Shown: positions 32,007-41,170, counted from the first letter of the stretch. The stretch is 54,784 nucleotides of DNA from an uncultured Clostridia bacterium (GCA_937901125.1 CALCGT010000072.1:1-54784), one strand, 5' to 3'. The notes: generated by a model not told the origin, from the letters alone. Numbers and translations: made by a program.

Positions 32007-33464
32007 TTACATCCCGCTCATGGCTTCAATCAGCTTCAGCTTCATGGCACTCAGCTTATCGGAAAGGTCAACAGGGACGATATCGGGGTTTTTCAGACGC
32101 TTCTGTTCATCCCAAAGAGTATCCTTTTCCCTCTTGCAGTAAACCTGGATATCCATGGTTTCAGGGCATTCATAAACCTGCTTGCCATCTACGATAACGG
32201 GAACCAGCAGCTCTCTCAGGGTATAGGTGCCTGTAGGCAGCTTCATGCTCTTCCATTTTGCATTGGCATCATAGATATGCAAGTCCATATCTTCTGTAAA
32301 AACTTCATCTTCCAAGGCCAGCAGATCGGCTTTGATCTTGCCTGTCTGCTTATCGTAGATACGAACAATCTTTTTGATACCGGGGTTTGTTACCTTTTCT
32401 ACGTTATTGGACAGTTTGATCTTAGGTTCGAAATCGCCGTCCTGTGTTTCTTCCGCTGCCAACTTATAAACACCGCCGAAAGCAGGGCAGTCATCGGATG
32501 TAATCAGTTTTGTACCAACGCCCCACAGGCTGATAGTAGAACCCTGCAGCTTCAGGCTGGTGATCAGGTTTTCATCCAGATCGCTGGAAGCAGAGATGAT
32601 GGCATCGGGATAGCCTGCTTCATCCAGCATCTGTCTTGCACGTTTGGATAGATATGCCAAGTCTCCACTGTCCAGACGGATGCCATAGCCTTTTTCAGGC
32701 AGAGTACCTGCGGCTTTCATCTCGTCAAATACACGGATCGCATTGGGTACGCCGCTCTTCAGGGTATTATATGTGTCCACCAACAGGATACATGCGTTGG
32801 GGAACAGTTTTGCGTAAGTGCGGAATGCTGTCAGTTCATCAGGGAAACTCATCACCCAGCTATGGGCATGGGTACCCTTGACAGGAACGTTATACAGCTT
32901 GCCTGTCAGCACGTTGCTTGTTGCTGCACAGCCTGCGATAACAGCAGCTCTGGCACCCAGTGTGCCTGCATCGGGGCCCTGGGCACGGCGCAGGCCAAAT
33001 TCCAAAACAGGATCGCCCTTGGCAGCGTGTACCACACGGGATGCCTTTGTAGCGATCAGACTCTGGTGATTGATGATATTCAGCAATGCGGGTTCGATCA
33101 GCTGTGCTTCGATGATGGGTGCTTTGATGCGCATCAGGGGTTCATGAGGGAATACCACTGTGCCTTCGGGAATAGCATACACCTCCCCTGTAAAGCGGAA
33201 ATCCTTCAGATACGCAATGAAGCCTTCCGTGAAAATATTCAAGCTTTCCAAATATGCGATATCTTCTTCTGTGAAGTGCAGTTCGTTCAGATATTCGATT
33301 GCCTGCTGTAGCCCTGCCATAATGGCATAGCCGTTTCCGCTGGGGTTTTTTCTGTAGAACAGATCGAATACGACCTGTCTTTTATATGCGCCGGTTTCAT
33401 AGTAGCCCTGCATCATAGTCAGCTCATACAAGTCTGTCAGCAGTGCAAAGTCTCTACCTTTCAT
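32007..33464 (-). CDS. pncB: Nicotinate phosphoribosyltransferase
   Basis: PncB makes nicotinate mononucleotide from nicotinate, PRPP and ATP in NAD salvage. The 485-residue protein has the N-terminal FALLTDLYELTMMQGYYETG motif and the catalytic/phosphoribosyl part EFGLRRAQGPDAG, plus the GVGTKLITSDDCPAFGGVYKLA segment that binds phosphate. Start ATG 33464 follows AAAAGGAG. Divergent from the T-box-ileS unit. A palindrome surrounds its -10 box (separate entry). Confidence 0.95.
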   Translation of the reverse strand: MKGRDFALLTDLYELTMMQGYYETGAYKRQVVFDLFYRKNPSGNGYAIMAGLQQAIEYLNELHFTEEDIAYLESLNIFTEGFIAYLKDFRFTGEVYAIPEGTVVFPHEPLMRIKAPIIEAQLIEPALLNIINHQSLIATKASRVVHAAKGDPVLEFGLRRAQGPDAGTLGARAAVIAGCAATSNVLTGKLYNVPVKGTHAHSWVMSFPDELTAFRTYAKLFPNACILLVDTYNTLKSGVPNAIRVFDEMKAAGTLPEKGYGIRLDSGDLAYLSKRARQMLDEAGYPDAIISASSDLDENLITSLKLQGSTISLWGVGTKLITSDDCPAFGGVYKLAAEETQDGDFEPKIKLSNNVEKVTNPGIKKIVRIYDKQTGKIKADLLALEDEVFTEDMDLHIYDANAKWKSMKLPTGTYTLRELLVPVIVDGKQVYECPETMDIQVYCKREKDTLWDEQKRLKNPDIVPVDLSDKLSAMKLKLIEAMSGM

Positions 33465-33496
33465 TTTCAAATCTCCTTTTTTCTGGTCGACAGGGT

Positions 33497-33530
33497 GATG
33501 TGAGTATACTTTTTGGACACATCCTATCAA
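33497..33530 (-). promoter_or_regulatory. pncB promoter with inverted repeat over the -10 box
   Basis: TTGATA (33525-33530), 16 bases, TATACT (33503-33508) on the minus strand form a good promoter. GATGTG (33497-33502) and CACATC (33518-33523) form an inverted repeat with a 15-base gap that encloses the -10 box. A second pair, TATACTTTTTG/CAAAAAGTATA, lies at 33505-33515 and 33546-33556. A repressor of NAD salvage (NiaR-like) would fit, but the motif is not an exact known one. Confidence 0.5.
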
Positions 33531-33685
33531 AACTTAATATTACCACAAAAAGTATATCGTATTGATTATACATATTTTTTACGGGAAAATCAAACTTTTT
33601 AAAATGTCTTTACACAAGAATTTACATATTTATCCACAATTGACCACTTCTATCCTCATTTCTACCATATCTTTCTAGAACCGTC

Positions 33686-33722
33686 AGTATGTTGTATACA
33701 GTAGTCATGCATACAACATACT
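33686..33722. promoter_or_regulatory. Perfect 12-bp inverted repeat in the pncB-ileS gap
   Basis: AGTATGTTGTAT (33686-33697) and ATACAACATACT (33711-33722) are perfect reverse complements with a 13-base gap. It lies between the two promoters, about 22 bp before the ileS -35 box. It could be a dimeric operator or a short transcript-end hairpin. Confidence 0.5.
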
Positions 33723-33744
33723 TTTGTTTTCCGTGAAAAAAGGC

Positions 33745-33773
33745 TTTACAACCCATTTTCCAGATTGTATAAT
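33745..33773 (+). promoter_or_regulatory. Promoter of the T-box-ileS transcript
   Basis: TTTACA (33745-33750), a 17-base spacer and a consensus TATAAT (33768-33773). Transcription should start near 33780, at the beginning of the T-box leader. Confidence 0.8.
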
Positions 33774-33779
33774 ACACTG

Positions 33780-34049
33780 GTAAATACGTTAAAACACTAT
33801 GAAGGAGACAGTATGTATCCTCAGCCTAAGCGCAGAGAGATGGGAAAAGGTGCGATCCCATCCTTGGGGAAGATACAGAAAATCACTCCGGAGTGGCAGA
33901 CCGAACAGCTTCGCTCAGTAGACTCTGTCGTGGCCCGCGTTAAGGGAAAACATCATGATGGTGATGTCATAAGCTGGACGGCGTTTTATGCCGTCAAATC
34001 AGGTGGTACCGCGAGCTCTTTCGTCCTGTGTGGAGGAAAGAGTTTTTTT
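33780..34049 (+). promoter_or_regulatory. T-box riboswitch (isoleucine)
   Basis: The leader senses uncharged tRNA-Ile and lets transcription of ileS continue. The AGAGA bulge (33835-33841 region), a specifier-like ATC in AAAATCACTCC (about 33880-33890) and the conserved T-box AGGTGGTACCGCG (34001-34013) are all visible, followed by the terminator hairpin. AUC is an Ile codon, matching the downstream gene. About 140 further bases lead to the ileS ribosome site. Confidence 0.92.
34016..34049 (+). terminator. Conditional terminator of the T-box
   Basis: CTCTTTCGTCCT and GGAGGAAAGAG form the stem; T7 follows at 34043-34049. It is expected to be replaced by an antiterminator that includes the T-box bases when uncharged tRNA binds. 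Confidence 0.85.
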
Positions 34050-34187
34050 AGTTTTCGGAATAAAAAGCGGAAAAACCGCACCATCATACATACAAAAGAA
34101 GAAAAAAACAAAAGAAAAACACAAACAAAACACAAAATAACACTCGATTTTGAAAAGTATCTACTATCACTTTAAGGAGGAATTCAA

Positions 34188-37100
34188 ATGTACGACAAAG
34201 TCCCCAATAACATGAACTTCGTCGAAAGAGAAGTACAGGTTGAAAAGTATTGGAAAGACAATGATATCTTTGGCAAAAGTATCAAAGCAAGAGAAGGCGC
34301 CCCCGTATTCACATTCTACGATGGCCCTCCCACAGCCAACGGCAAACCCCATATCGGTCACATCATCACCCGTGCCGTAAAAGACCTGATCCCCCGTTAC
34401 AAAACCATGAAGGGCTACAAGGTCCTGAGAAAAGCCGGCTGGGATACCCATGGCCTGCCCGTTGAACTGGAAGTAGAAAAAACACTGGGTCTGGACGGCA
34501 AAGACCAGATCGAAGGCTACGGCGTAGAGCCCTTCATCGGCAAATGTAAAGAAAGTGTATGGACATACGAACAGGAATGGCGCTCCATGAGTGACCGTGT
34601 CGGCTTCTGGGCTGATATGGACCATCCCTATGTCACATACCATAATGAATATATCGAATCCGAATGGTGGGCACTGAAACAGATCTGGGACAAAGGTCTA
34701 CTGTACAAAGGTCACAAAGTTGTTCCCTACTGCCCTCGTTGTGGCACAGCCCTTTCCTCCCACGAAGTGGCACAGGGCTATAAGGATGTAAAAGAAACAT
34801 CCGCTATCGCAAAATTCAAAATGGAAGGTACAGAAAACACCTATTTCCTGGCTTGGACAACAACTCCCTGGACACTGCCCTCCAACGTTATCCTATCTGT
34901 AAACGCCAAGGAAACCTATGCAAAGGCAAAATATGAAGATTATTATGTGATCATGGCAGAAGCCCTGATGGACAGCGTTCTGGGCGAAGGCAAATATGAA
35001 GTTGTGGAAAGAATGAAGGGTGCTGAACTGGAATACGTGAAGTATGAACCCCTGTTCTCCTTCCAGCCTCACGGCGAAGAGTTCAAAGGCTATTTCGTAA
35101 CCTGTGACGATTACGTTACACTGACAGATGGTACCGGTATCGTTCATACAGCTTATGCGTATGGTGAAGACGACTATCGTGTATGTAAAAAATACGACGT
35201 TACATTCTATCAGAATGTAGATACAACCGGTCACCTGACTTCTCTGGCTGGTCCCTTCGAAGGCCTGTTTGTGAAAGATGCTGACCCCGTTGTTCTGAAA
35301 TATATGGAAGAAAACGGCACACTGTTTGCCGCTCTGCCCTTCGAACATAACTATCCTTTCTGCTGGAGATGTGACACACCTCTGCTGTACTATGCAAGAA
35401 GCACATGGTTCATCAAAATGACAGCGTTGAGAGATAACCTGGTTCGCAACAACAGAACCATCAACTGGTATCCCGATAACATCAAAGAAGGCCGTTTCGG
35501 CAACTTCCTGGAAAACGTAATCGACTGGGGTCTGTCCCGTGAAAGATACTGGGGTACACCACTGCCTATCTGGGAATGTGAATGTGATCACAGACACACC
35601 ATCGGCAGTATTGCCGAACTGAAGGAAATGTCTCCCGACTGCCCTGAAAATATCGAACTGCACAAACCCTTCATCGATGCGGTACACATCACCTGCCCTC
35701 AGTGCGGCAAGCTGATGACACGCGTTCCCGAAGTAATCGACTGCTGGTTCGACAGTGGTTCCATGCCCTTTGCACAGTGGCACTATCCTTTTGAAAACAA
35801 AGAAATCTTCGATGAAAACTTCCCTGCGGACTTCATCTCCGAAGCTGTTGACCAGACCCGTGGCTGGTTCTATACCCTGTTGGCAGTCAGCACACTGCTC
35901 TTCGACTGTGCCCCCTTCAAGAACTGTATCGTTCTGGGCCATGTACAGGATAAAGACGGCCAGAAGATGTCCAAGCACAAAGGCAACGTTGTGAACCCTT
36001 GGGATGCACTGAACAAACAGGGTGCCGATGCTGTTCGCTGGTACTTCTACGCAAACTCCGCTCCTTGGTTGCCTTCTCGTTACTACGATGAAGCCGTATC
36101 CGAAATGCAGAGAAAATTCATGGGTACACTGTGGAACACCTACGCATTCTATATTCTGTATGCGGAAATCGACCAGTTCGACCCTACAAAACATGCGCTG
36201 GAATACGATAAACTGGCTCCCATGGACAAATGGATCCTGTCCAAACTGCAGACACTGAATAAATATGTGGACGAATGTCTGGACGGCTATAAGCTGACAG
36301 AACCCGCCCGTGCTATGGTAGATTTCCTGGATGACCTATCCAACTGGTATGTAAGAAGAAGCCGTGAACGTTTCTGGGCAGAAGGCATGGAACAGGACAA
36401 GATCAATGCTTATATGACTCTGTATACTGTTCTGGAAACCATGGTAAAACTGGCTGCTCCTTTCACACCTTTCATCACAGAAGAAATCTACAACAATATG
36501 GTGAAGAAGGTAGACGCAAATGCGCCCGAATCTGTTCACCTGTGCGATTGGCCCGCATACCATGAAGAATGGGTAGACGCTGATCTGGAAGAAAATATGG
36601 ACTTCGTACTGAAAGTGGTTGTAGAAGGCCGTGCGGCTAGAAACGCCAGCGCAATGAAGAACAGACAGCCTCTGGCTATGATGTATGTAAAAGCAGAACA
36701 GACACTACCCGAAGCGTTCTGCGATATCATCAAAGAAGAATTGAACGTAAAAGCAGTTACTTTCACAGACGATGTAGAAGCTTTCACAACATATACCTTC
36801 AAGCCTCAGCTGAGAACACTGGGTAAGAAATACGGCAAGCTGGTGCCCGCTATCGGTGCTTATCTGAAAGAAGTAGACGGCTCCGCATTCATGGCAACTC
36901 TGCGCGCAGAAGGCAAAGCTTCCTTCACTGTAGACGGCAGCGAAGTTGTTCTGGAAATGGATGACGTACTGATTGATACAGCAGAAAAAGACGGCTTTGT
37001 ATCCTCCGGCGATACCAACCTGACCGTCGTTCTGGATACCAACCTGACACCTGAACTGGTAGAAGAAGGTTTCGTTCGTGAAATCATCTCCAAGGTGCAG

Positions 37101-37307
37101 ACCATGCGTAAAGAAGCTGACTTCAACGTAACAGACCGTATCCGTGTTTACCACGACGGCAATGGGAAGATCGCAGAGATCCTGGCTGCAAACAACATCG
37201 GGGCCGACGTTCTGGCAGAAGAAGTTGTTGCAGGCAAAGGCGGCGAACTGAGCAAAGAATGGAATATCAACGGTGAAAAAGTAACTCTGGGCGTAGCTCG
37301 TGTTTAA
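34188..37307 (+). CDS. ileS: Isoleucine--tRNA ligase
   Basis: Class I synthetase that charges tRNA-Ile. The 1039-residue length and N-terminus (MYDKVPNNMNFVEREVQVEKYW) fit the IleS2-type (eukaryote-like) enzymes rather than the usual bacterial ~930-residue type. IleS2 enzymes are known to be less sensitive to mupirocin. HIGH is at residues 55-58 (GKPHIGHI) and KMSKH at 593-597. The editing domain (TTPWTLPSN) and two internal zinc-like CxxC sites (CPRCG, CPQCG) are present. ATG 34188 has AAGGAGG. It is controlled by the T-box. Confidence 0.96.
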   Translation: MYDKVPNNMNFVEREVQVEKYWKDNDIFGKSIKAREGAPVFTFYDGPPTANGKPHIGHIITRAVKDLIPRYKTMKGYKVLRKAGWDTHGLPVELEVEKTLGLDGKDQIEGYGVEPFIGKCKESVWTYEQEWRSMSDRVGFWADMDHPYVTYHNEYIESEWWALKQIWDKGLLYKGHKVVPYCPRCGTALSSHEVAQGYKDVKETSAIAKFKMEGTENTYFLAWTTTPWTLPSNVILSVNAKETYAKAKYEDYYVIMAEALMDSVLGEGKYEVVERMKGAELEYVKYEPLFSFQPHGEEFKGYFVTCDDYVTLTDGTGIVHTAYAYGEDDYRVCKKYDVTFYQNVDTTGHLTSLAGPFEGLFVKDADPVVLKYMEENGTLFAALPFEHNYPFCWRCDTPLLYYARSTWFIKMTALRDNLVRNNRTINWYPDNIKEGRFGNFLENVIDWGLSRERYWGTPLPIWECECDHRHTIGSIAELKEMSPDCPENIELHKPFIDAVHITCPQCGKLMTRVPEVIDCWFDSGSMPFAQWHYPFENKEIFDENFPADFISEAVDQTRGWFYTLLAVSTLLFDCAPFKNCIVLGHVQDKDGQKMSKHKGNVVNPWDALNKQGADAVRWYFYANSAPWLPSRYYDEAVSEMQRKFMGTLWNTYAFYILYAEIDQFDPTKHALEYDKLAPMDKWILSKLQTLNKYVDECLDGYKLTEPARAMVDFLDDLSNWYVRRSRERFWAEGMEQDKINAYMTLYTVLETMVKLAAPFTPFITEEIYNNMVKKVDANAPESVHLCDWPAYHEEWVDADLEENMDFVLKVVVEGRAARNASAMKNRQPLAMMYVKAEQTLPEAFCDIIKEELNVKAVTFTDDVEAFTTYTFKPQLRTLGKKYGKLVPAIGAYLKEVDGSAFMATLRAEGKASFTVDGSEVVLEMDDVLIDTAEKDGFVSSGDTNLTVVLDTNLTPELVEEGFVREIISKVQTMRKEADFNVTDRIRVYHDGNGKIAEILAANNIGADVLAEEVVAGKGGELSKEWNINGEKVTLGVARV

Positions 37308-37329
37308 TCCGTAAAAATCCAATAAAAAT

Positions 37330-37353
37330 AACCCCCGGAAAATTCCAGGGGTT
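37330..37353 (+). terminator. Terminator of ileS
   Basis: AACCCCCGGAA and TTCCAGGGGTT form a stem with one mismatch, then TTTTCTTTTTT. It lies 22 bases after the ileS stop. Confidence 0.8.
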
Positions 37354-37368
37354 TTCTTTTTTCAGACC

Positions 37369-37445
37369 GTGGGGGGGTACCACCCCACTTCCCCACTGGG
37401 GTATAATACCCCAGACCCCTAAGCAGGAGTTTGGGGACGGCGTCC
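37369..37445. repeat. GC-rich intergenic element with nested palindromes
   Basis: Three inverted repeats follow each other: GTGGGG/CCCCAC (37369-37388), CTGGGGTAT/ATACCCCAG (37396-37414, 1-base loop) and GGACG/CGTCC (37435-37445). The base composition stands out from the AT-rich intergenic DNA elsewhere. It resembles a dispersed palindromic repeat, but I see only one copy in the window. Confidence 0.5.
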
Positions 37446-37453
37446 TCAAGGTT

Positions 37454-38461
37454 TTACTCGCCAAATTTCTGAGTTGCATCCTTCAGCATATCTCTGATAG
37501 GCAGGTTGTAAGGGCATCTCTTTTCACAAGCCCCGCATCCGATACAAGCACTTGCCTTCACGGGCATTGCGGCGTATCTGTCCTTCGCCCAGTCCCCCAG
37601 ACCATATCTGTCCAGATACCCCTGAAACAGGAATACATTGGGAATACTGATGCCAACGGTGCAAGGAGCGCAATAGTTGCATCTGCGGCAGAAATTGTTG
37701 CCCAGCTGGCTTCTGATTTCCTCCATCTTCGCCAGTTCTGCTTCGCTGAGGGGTGTCTTATCCTCGCAGGCCGCCAGATTCTGGTCAATCTCCTTCAGGT
37801 CGAACATACCGGGGATCACAACAGTTACATCAGGGTTTGCACAGATGAAACGGATTGCCAGTGCGGCATCCTCAATGGCACCACCTGCCAAAGGTTTCAT
37901 CGTGATAAAGCCAATGTTCTTTTCCGTGCATTTTTTGATCAGTTCCGCCGCCTGTGTTTCCACGATGTTGTAAGGGAACATGACGGTTTCTACCCAATCC
38001 AGTTCCAGTGCCTTTTCAAATACTTCCAGAGAATGGGCAGTCACACCGATATGACCGATCTTGCCGGCTGCCTTTGCCTCCTGCAAAGCTTCCAACGCAC
38101 CGCCTGCCGCAATGACCTGTTCCAGCTGCTCCATATTAGGGTTATGTACCTGATACAGGTCGATATGGTCTGTACGCAGGTTGCCCAGGCTGATGTCGAT
38201 ATCCTTCGCCATAGCTTCCTTTGTACGGGACATGCTCTTTGTCGCCAGCACAAATTTGTCACGCAGACCTTCCAGGGCTTCCCCCAGATAAGCTTCGCTG
38301 ACGGTATAGCCTCTGGCGGTATCGATATAGTTGATGCCCTTTTCCGCCATGGCCTTCACCAATTCTCTTGTCACAGAGGCATCTACCCTCTGGATGGGGA
38401 TGCCGCCAAAACCCATACGGGAAATTTTCAAACCTGTTTTACCAAGGGTTACATATTCCAT
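37454..38461 (-). CDS. Aldo/keto reductase with C-terminal 4Fe-4S ferredoxin domain
   Basis: The 335-residue protein has an aldo/keto reductase barrel at residues 1-250: catalytic Asp/Tyr (NYIDTARGYTVSE), Lys (VLATKSM) and His (QVHNPNMEQLE). The remainder holds two iron-sulfur motifs: CRRCNYCAPCTVGI and CIGCGACEKRCPYN. This AKR-plus-ferredoxin type is common in anaerobes. It may pass electrons between NADPH and ferredoxin-linked substrates; the substrate is unknown. It lies next to a LysR-type regulator gene, which could control it. Confidence 0.9.
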   Translation of the reverse strand: MEYVTLGKTGLKISRMGFGGIPIQRVDASVTRELVKAMAEKGINYIDTARGYTVSEAYLGEALEGLRDKFVLATKSMSRTKEAMAKDIDISLGNLRTDHIDLYQVHNPNMEQLEQVIAAGGALEALQEAKAAGKIGHIGVTAHSLEVFEKALELDWVETVMFPYNIVETQAAELIKKCTEKNIGFITMKPLAGGAIEDAALAIRFICANPDVTVVIPGMFDLKEIDQNLAACEDKTPLSEAELAKMEEIRSQLGNNFCRRCNYCAPCTVGISIPNVFLFQGYLDRYGLGDWAKDRYAAMPVKASACIGCGACEKRCPYNLPIRDMLKDATQKFGE

Positions 38462-38558
38462 TCAAACTCCTCCTTATATGTAAAAAATCCTCATAATTCT
38501 CTATTGTAAGGATAGCACGAAAATAAAAACATGGCAACACTCATCTTCCCATAAGAAA

Positions 38559-38577
38559 AGCCCGCACCGGACGGGCT
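38559..38577 (-). terminator. Terminator of the LysR-type gene
   Basis: AGCCCG and CGGGCT form a short GC stem directly after the stop at 38579, followed on the minus strand by TTTTCTT. Confidence 0.7.
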
Positions 38578-38578
38578 G

Positions 38579-39259
38579 TCATTCACCAACTTCTTTTGCA
38601 AAATCGATGAGTTTTTTATATTTTTCTTCGAACAGGCTATTCTTCATATAAACGTAATTGAATTCCCGATAAATTTCAAAATCCTCGATCTCCAGCTGCA
38701 CCAGGCTGCCCTCCTCCAGTTCCTGTTTGAACATAGGATAATAGGAAAAAGTGATTCCCAAATTCGCCTTCACCAGTTCCTTGATGGCGATAAAATTGCT
38801 GATCTCCTGCACAGAAGGAAAGCTACCAATGGTGAAATCCAAATCTCCTTTTTCCAGCATGTGCAGCAGATTTTTCGTATTATCCACATGCAGATGCAGG
38901 CGATGCTGGGGATTTTCCCGCAGGAATCCGCTCATAACGGATGGAAAAACAAATTCCCCAATGGTTTTTGTGGCACCGATCCGCAGGTGGATCTCCTCTT
39001 CCTCCGTTCGTGCCATTTCCTTCTGGATGCCAATCTCGTTGGCTACCATTTCCGATGCCAAACGGCGCAGCAATTCGCCCTTTTCCGTCAGCTTCAGCAG
39101 TTTCCCCGTATAGGAAAACAAACGACAGCCGTAATGCTCTTCCAGATAACGGATATGCTGGGTTACGGCAGGCTGGGTGATGTGCAATGCCTCCGCCGTT
39201 TTGGTATAATTCATTTTTTCACATAGCTTTAAAAATGTCAGGATGCGATTATCCAGCAT
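38579..39259 (-). CDS. LysR family transcriptional regulator, internally shortened
   Basis: The 226-residue protein has the normal N-terminal winged helix-turn-helix (FLKLCEKMNYTKTAEALHITQPAVTQHIRYLEEHYG) and the start of the effector-binding domain (LRIGATKTIGEFVFPSVMSGFLRENPQHRLHLHVDNT). At about residue 148 the sequence jumps from LDFTIGSFP to a late segment (EISNFIAIKELVKANLGITFSYYP). Typical LysR proteins are 290-300 residues. About 65-70 residues of the second subdomain are missing, in frame. It may still bind DNA but probably senses no ligand normally. Start ATG 39259 has GAAGGGAAA upstream. Confidence 0.85.
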   Translation of the reverse strand: MLDNRILTFLKLCEKMNYTKTAEALHITQPAVTQHIRYLEEHYGCRLFSYTGKLLKLTEKGELLRRLASEMVANEIGIQKEMARTEEEEIHLRIGATKTIGEFVFPSVMSGFLRENPQHRLHLHVDNTKNLLHMLEKGDLDFTIGSFPSVQEISNFIAIKELVKANLGITFSYYPMFKQELEEGSLVQLEIEDFEIYREFNYVYMKNSLFEEKYKKLIDFAKEVGE

Positions 39260-39303
39260 CGGTTTCCCTTCTTTCTGAAAAAGCACCGCCTTTCAGCGGC
39301 CTC

Positions 39304-40170
39304 TTATTCCGCCATATTCAATACTTCTGCACTCTTTGCTTCCGCAGGAATCATAATTTCCCCTACAGCATTGAAGTCACTGCAGACCATAGAAACACTG
39401 GCCTTTGCGATGGAAATGGCATAGTCTGTTTCTGTTTCGCCCACAGCCTCCATAGCTGCATCCACGATCTTCTGCATCATTTCTGTCAGGTCCATTTTAT
39501 ATTTCAGCACATAGCCCTCTGCATCGATCCACATAGCGATCGGCAGATCGCCCATATCTGCATACATAGCCTGCAGCTGTTCCTCTGTCACGCCCATGCT
39601 GGCAGCAGAATCCGCTGCACCACTGTCCATGATAGCTTTCTCCATAGCCTCACCGGCAATGACCCCTTCGATCTTTGTGGTCTTTGTGCCATTGATGGTC
39701 TCTTCGCCGCTGGCTTTGAAGGACTGGATATTATTCAGATACAGTTCCATATTCTGTTCCGCATTATACTGTCCCAGATCCCCCAGCTCCATGGTCTGTG
39801 CATACCATGTATCCGCAGAATACATATAAGTCATCAGCTTGCCTTCTACTTCTTCCGCATACATCTGCATCTGTTCCATTTCGGAACCATCCTCCATAAT
39901 CACAGATAGATCCATCTGCATCTGCAAAGGATTCTGCTTTGTCTGGATATTGGCTACGCTGGTAGTTTCCATCACTTCATCGCCCAGGGTCATATCCATT
40001 TCCATGGTCATTTCTGCCGCCATGCTTTCTATCGCCGCCATAGTCTCCTGAGACTTTTCCAGCAGAGCTTCCACCTCTGCCGTATCCATGGTGCTACTGC
40101 AGCCCGCTGCGGAAAGCGCCAGAATGGCAGTCATCACTGCCACAAAAATTTTCTTGCTCCATTTCATCAT
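39304..40170 (-). CDS. DUF6612-like lipoprotein
   Basis: The 288-residue exported protein has a lipobox signal peptide (AVMTAILALSAAGC). The mature part is acidic and Met-rich (AEMTMEMDMTLGDEVMETTS) with a run of beta strands similar to LppX/LolA-like fat-binding folds in DUF6612 proteins. The ligand is unknown. ATG 40170 follows TAGGAGG. Proteins of this type sit on the outer face of the Firmicutes membrane. It is monocistronic. Confidence 0.75.
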   Translation of the reverse strand: MMKWSKKIFVAVMTAILALSAAGCSSTMDTAEVEALLEKSQETMAAIESMAAEMTMEMDMTLGDEVMETTSVANIQTKQNPLQMQMDLSVIMEDGSEMEQMQMYAEEVEGKLMTYMYSADTWYAQTMELGDLGQYNAEQNMELYLNNIQSFKASGEETINGTKTTKIEGVIAGEAMEKAIMDSGAADSAASMGVTEEQLQAMYADMGDLPIAMWIDAEGYVLKYKMDLTEMMQKIVDAAMEAVGETETDYAISIAKASVSMVCSDFNAVGEIMIPAEAKSAEVLNMAE

Positions 40171-40249
40171 ACATACCTCCTAAATCTGACTTTTCGAAAT
40201 CTCATTTTTATTTTACTATATTTTCTAAAAACTTTCTTTTACAATCGTC

Positions 40250-40912
40250 TTAAGATTTCCCTTTCTTCTGCTTCTCTTTCATATTTTCCTGCCCGCCGGT
40301 GCAATAAGGGAACAGAAAGCATTCCTCACATTTGGGTCTGCGGGCAATACAGATCTTTCTGCCGTGGGCGATCATCTGGGTATTGATATCGATCCATTTT
40401 TCCTTGGGAACGATCTTCATCAGGTCAAATTCGATTTTCACAGGGTCTTCGTTTTTTGTCAGCCCCAGAAGGTTGGAGACCCGCTTCACATGGGTATCTA
40501 CCACCACGCTGGGAATGCCATACCAATTTCCTCGGACAACATTGGCCGTCTTTCTGCCCACCCCCGCAAGGCTTGTCAGGGCATCGATATCGGAGGGCAC
40601 CTCCCCGTCGTATTCCGAAAGGAGCTTCTGACAGCAGGCAATGATATTTTTCGCCTTATTATGGTAAAAGCCTGTGGAATGGATATCCTGCTCCAATTCC
40701 TTCAGGTCTGCTTCCGCAAAATCCTGAATAGATGTATATTTCTGGAATAAATCCCTCGTCACGATATTCACCCTGTCGTCGGTGCATTGAGCAGACAGCA
40801 TGGTGGCGATCAAAAGCTGCCATGGGTTTTCATGGTTCAGATAGCATTTCGTGGGGCCGTAATGCTCCTGCAGCAGCTCTAAAATAATATTTACTTTCTC
40901 TTTTTTTGTCAT
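40250..40912 (-). CDS. nth: Endonuclease III (DNA glycosylase/AP lyase)
   Basis: Nth removes oxidised pyrimidines and cuts the abasic site. The 220-residue protein has the helix-hairpin-helix with catalytic lysine (SLAGVGRKTANVV), the catalytic aspartate (VVDTHVKRVSN) and the iron-sulfur loop C-x6-C-x2-C-x5-C (CIARRPKCEECFLFPYC). Length is normal. It is divergent from a Fur-family regulator. Confidence 0.95.
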   Translation of the reverse strand: MTKKEKVNIILELLQEHYGPTKCYLNHENPWQLLIATMLSAQCTDDRVNIVTRDLFQKYTSIQDFAEADLKELEQDIHSTGFYHNKAKNIIACCQKLLSEYDGEVPSDIDALTSLAGVGRKTANVVRGNWYGIPSVVVDTHVKRVSNLLGLTKNEDPVKIEFDLMKIVPKEKWIDINTQMIAHGRKICIARRPKCEECFLFPYCTGGQENMKEKQKKGKS

Positions 40913-41110
40913 TCTTTCCGACTCCTTCCCGAAGGGAGACTATTTCCCGAAATTTCCCGAGAAATATTTCCCTTTATCCGATTTGCCGTAAAACCAGCTT
41001 GCTTTTTGCAGAGAAATAGCAGTACAGCAAAGCTTATCGCAAATTTTCTGTGTCTTTCTTCCATCCTACCAAACCTGCCCCGCTTTTGCAACATACGCTT
41101 TTTTCCTTCA

Positions 41111-41139
41111 TTGACAAACCCCATTTCCTATACTATCAT
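41111..41139 (+). promoter_or_regulatory. Promoter of the Fur-family regulator gene
   Basis: TTGACA (41111-41116), a 17-base spacer and TATCAT (41134-41139). The start of transcription is near 41146, about 25 bases before ATG 41171. Confidence 0.7.
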
Positions 41140-41170
41140 GGAAAAAGACAAAAGAAAGGGGGAGTTAGTA

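Noticed and set aside
34893..36194. A 433-codon open frame antisense to ileS
   Set aside because: It lies wholly inside ileS, has no ribosome site and its residues look like an antisense translation.
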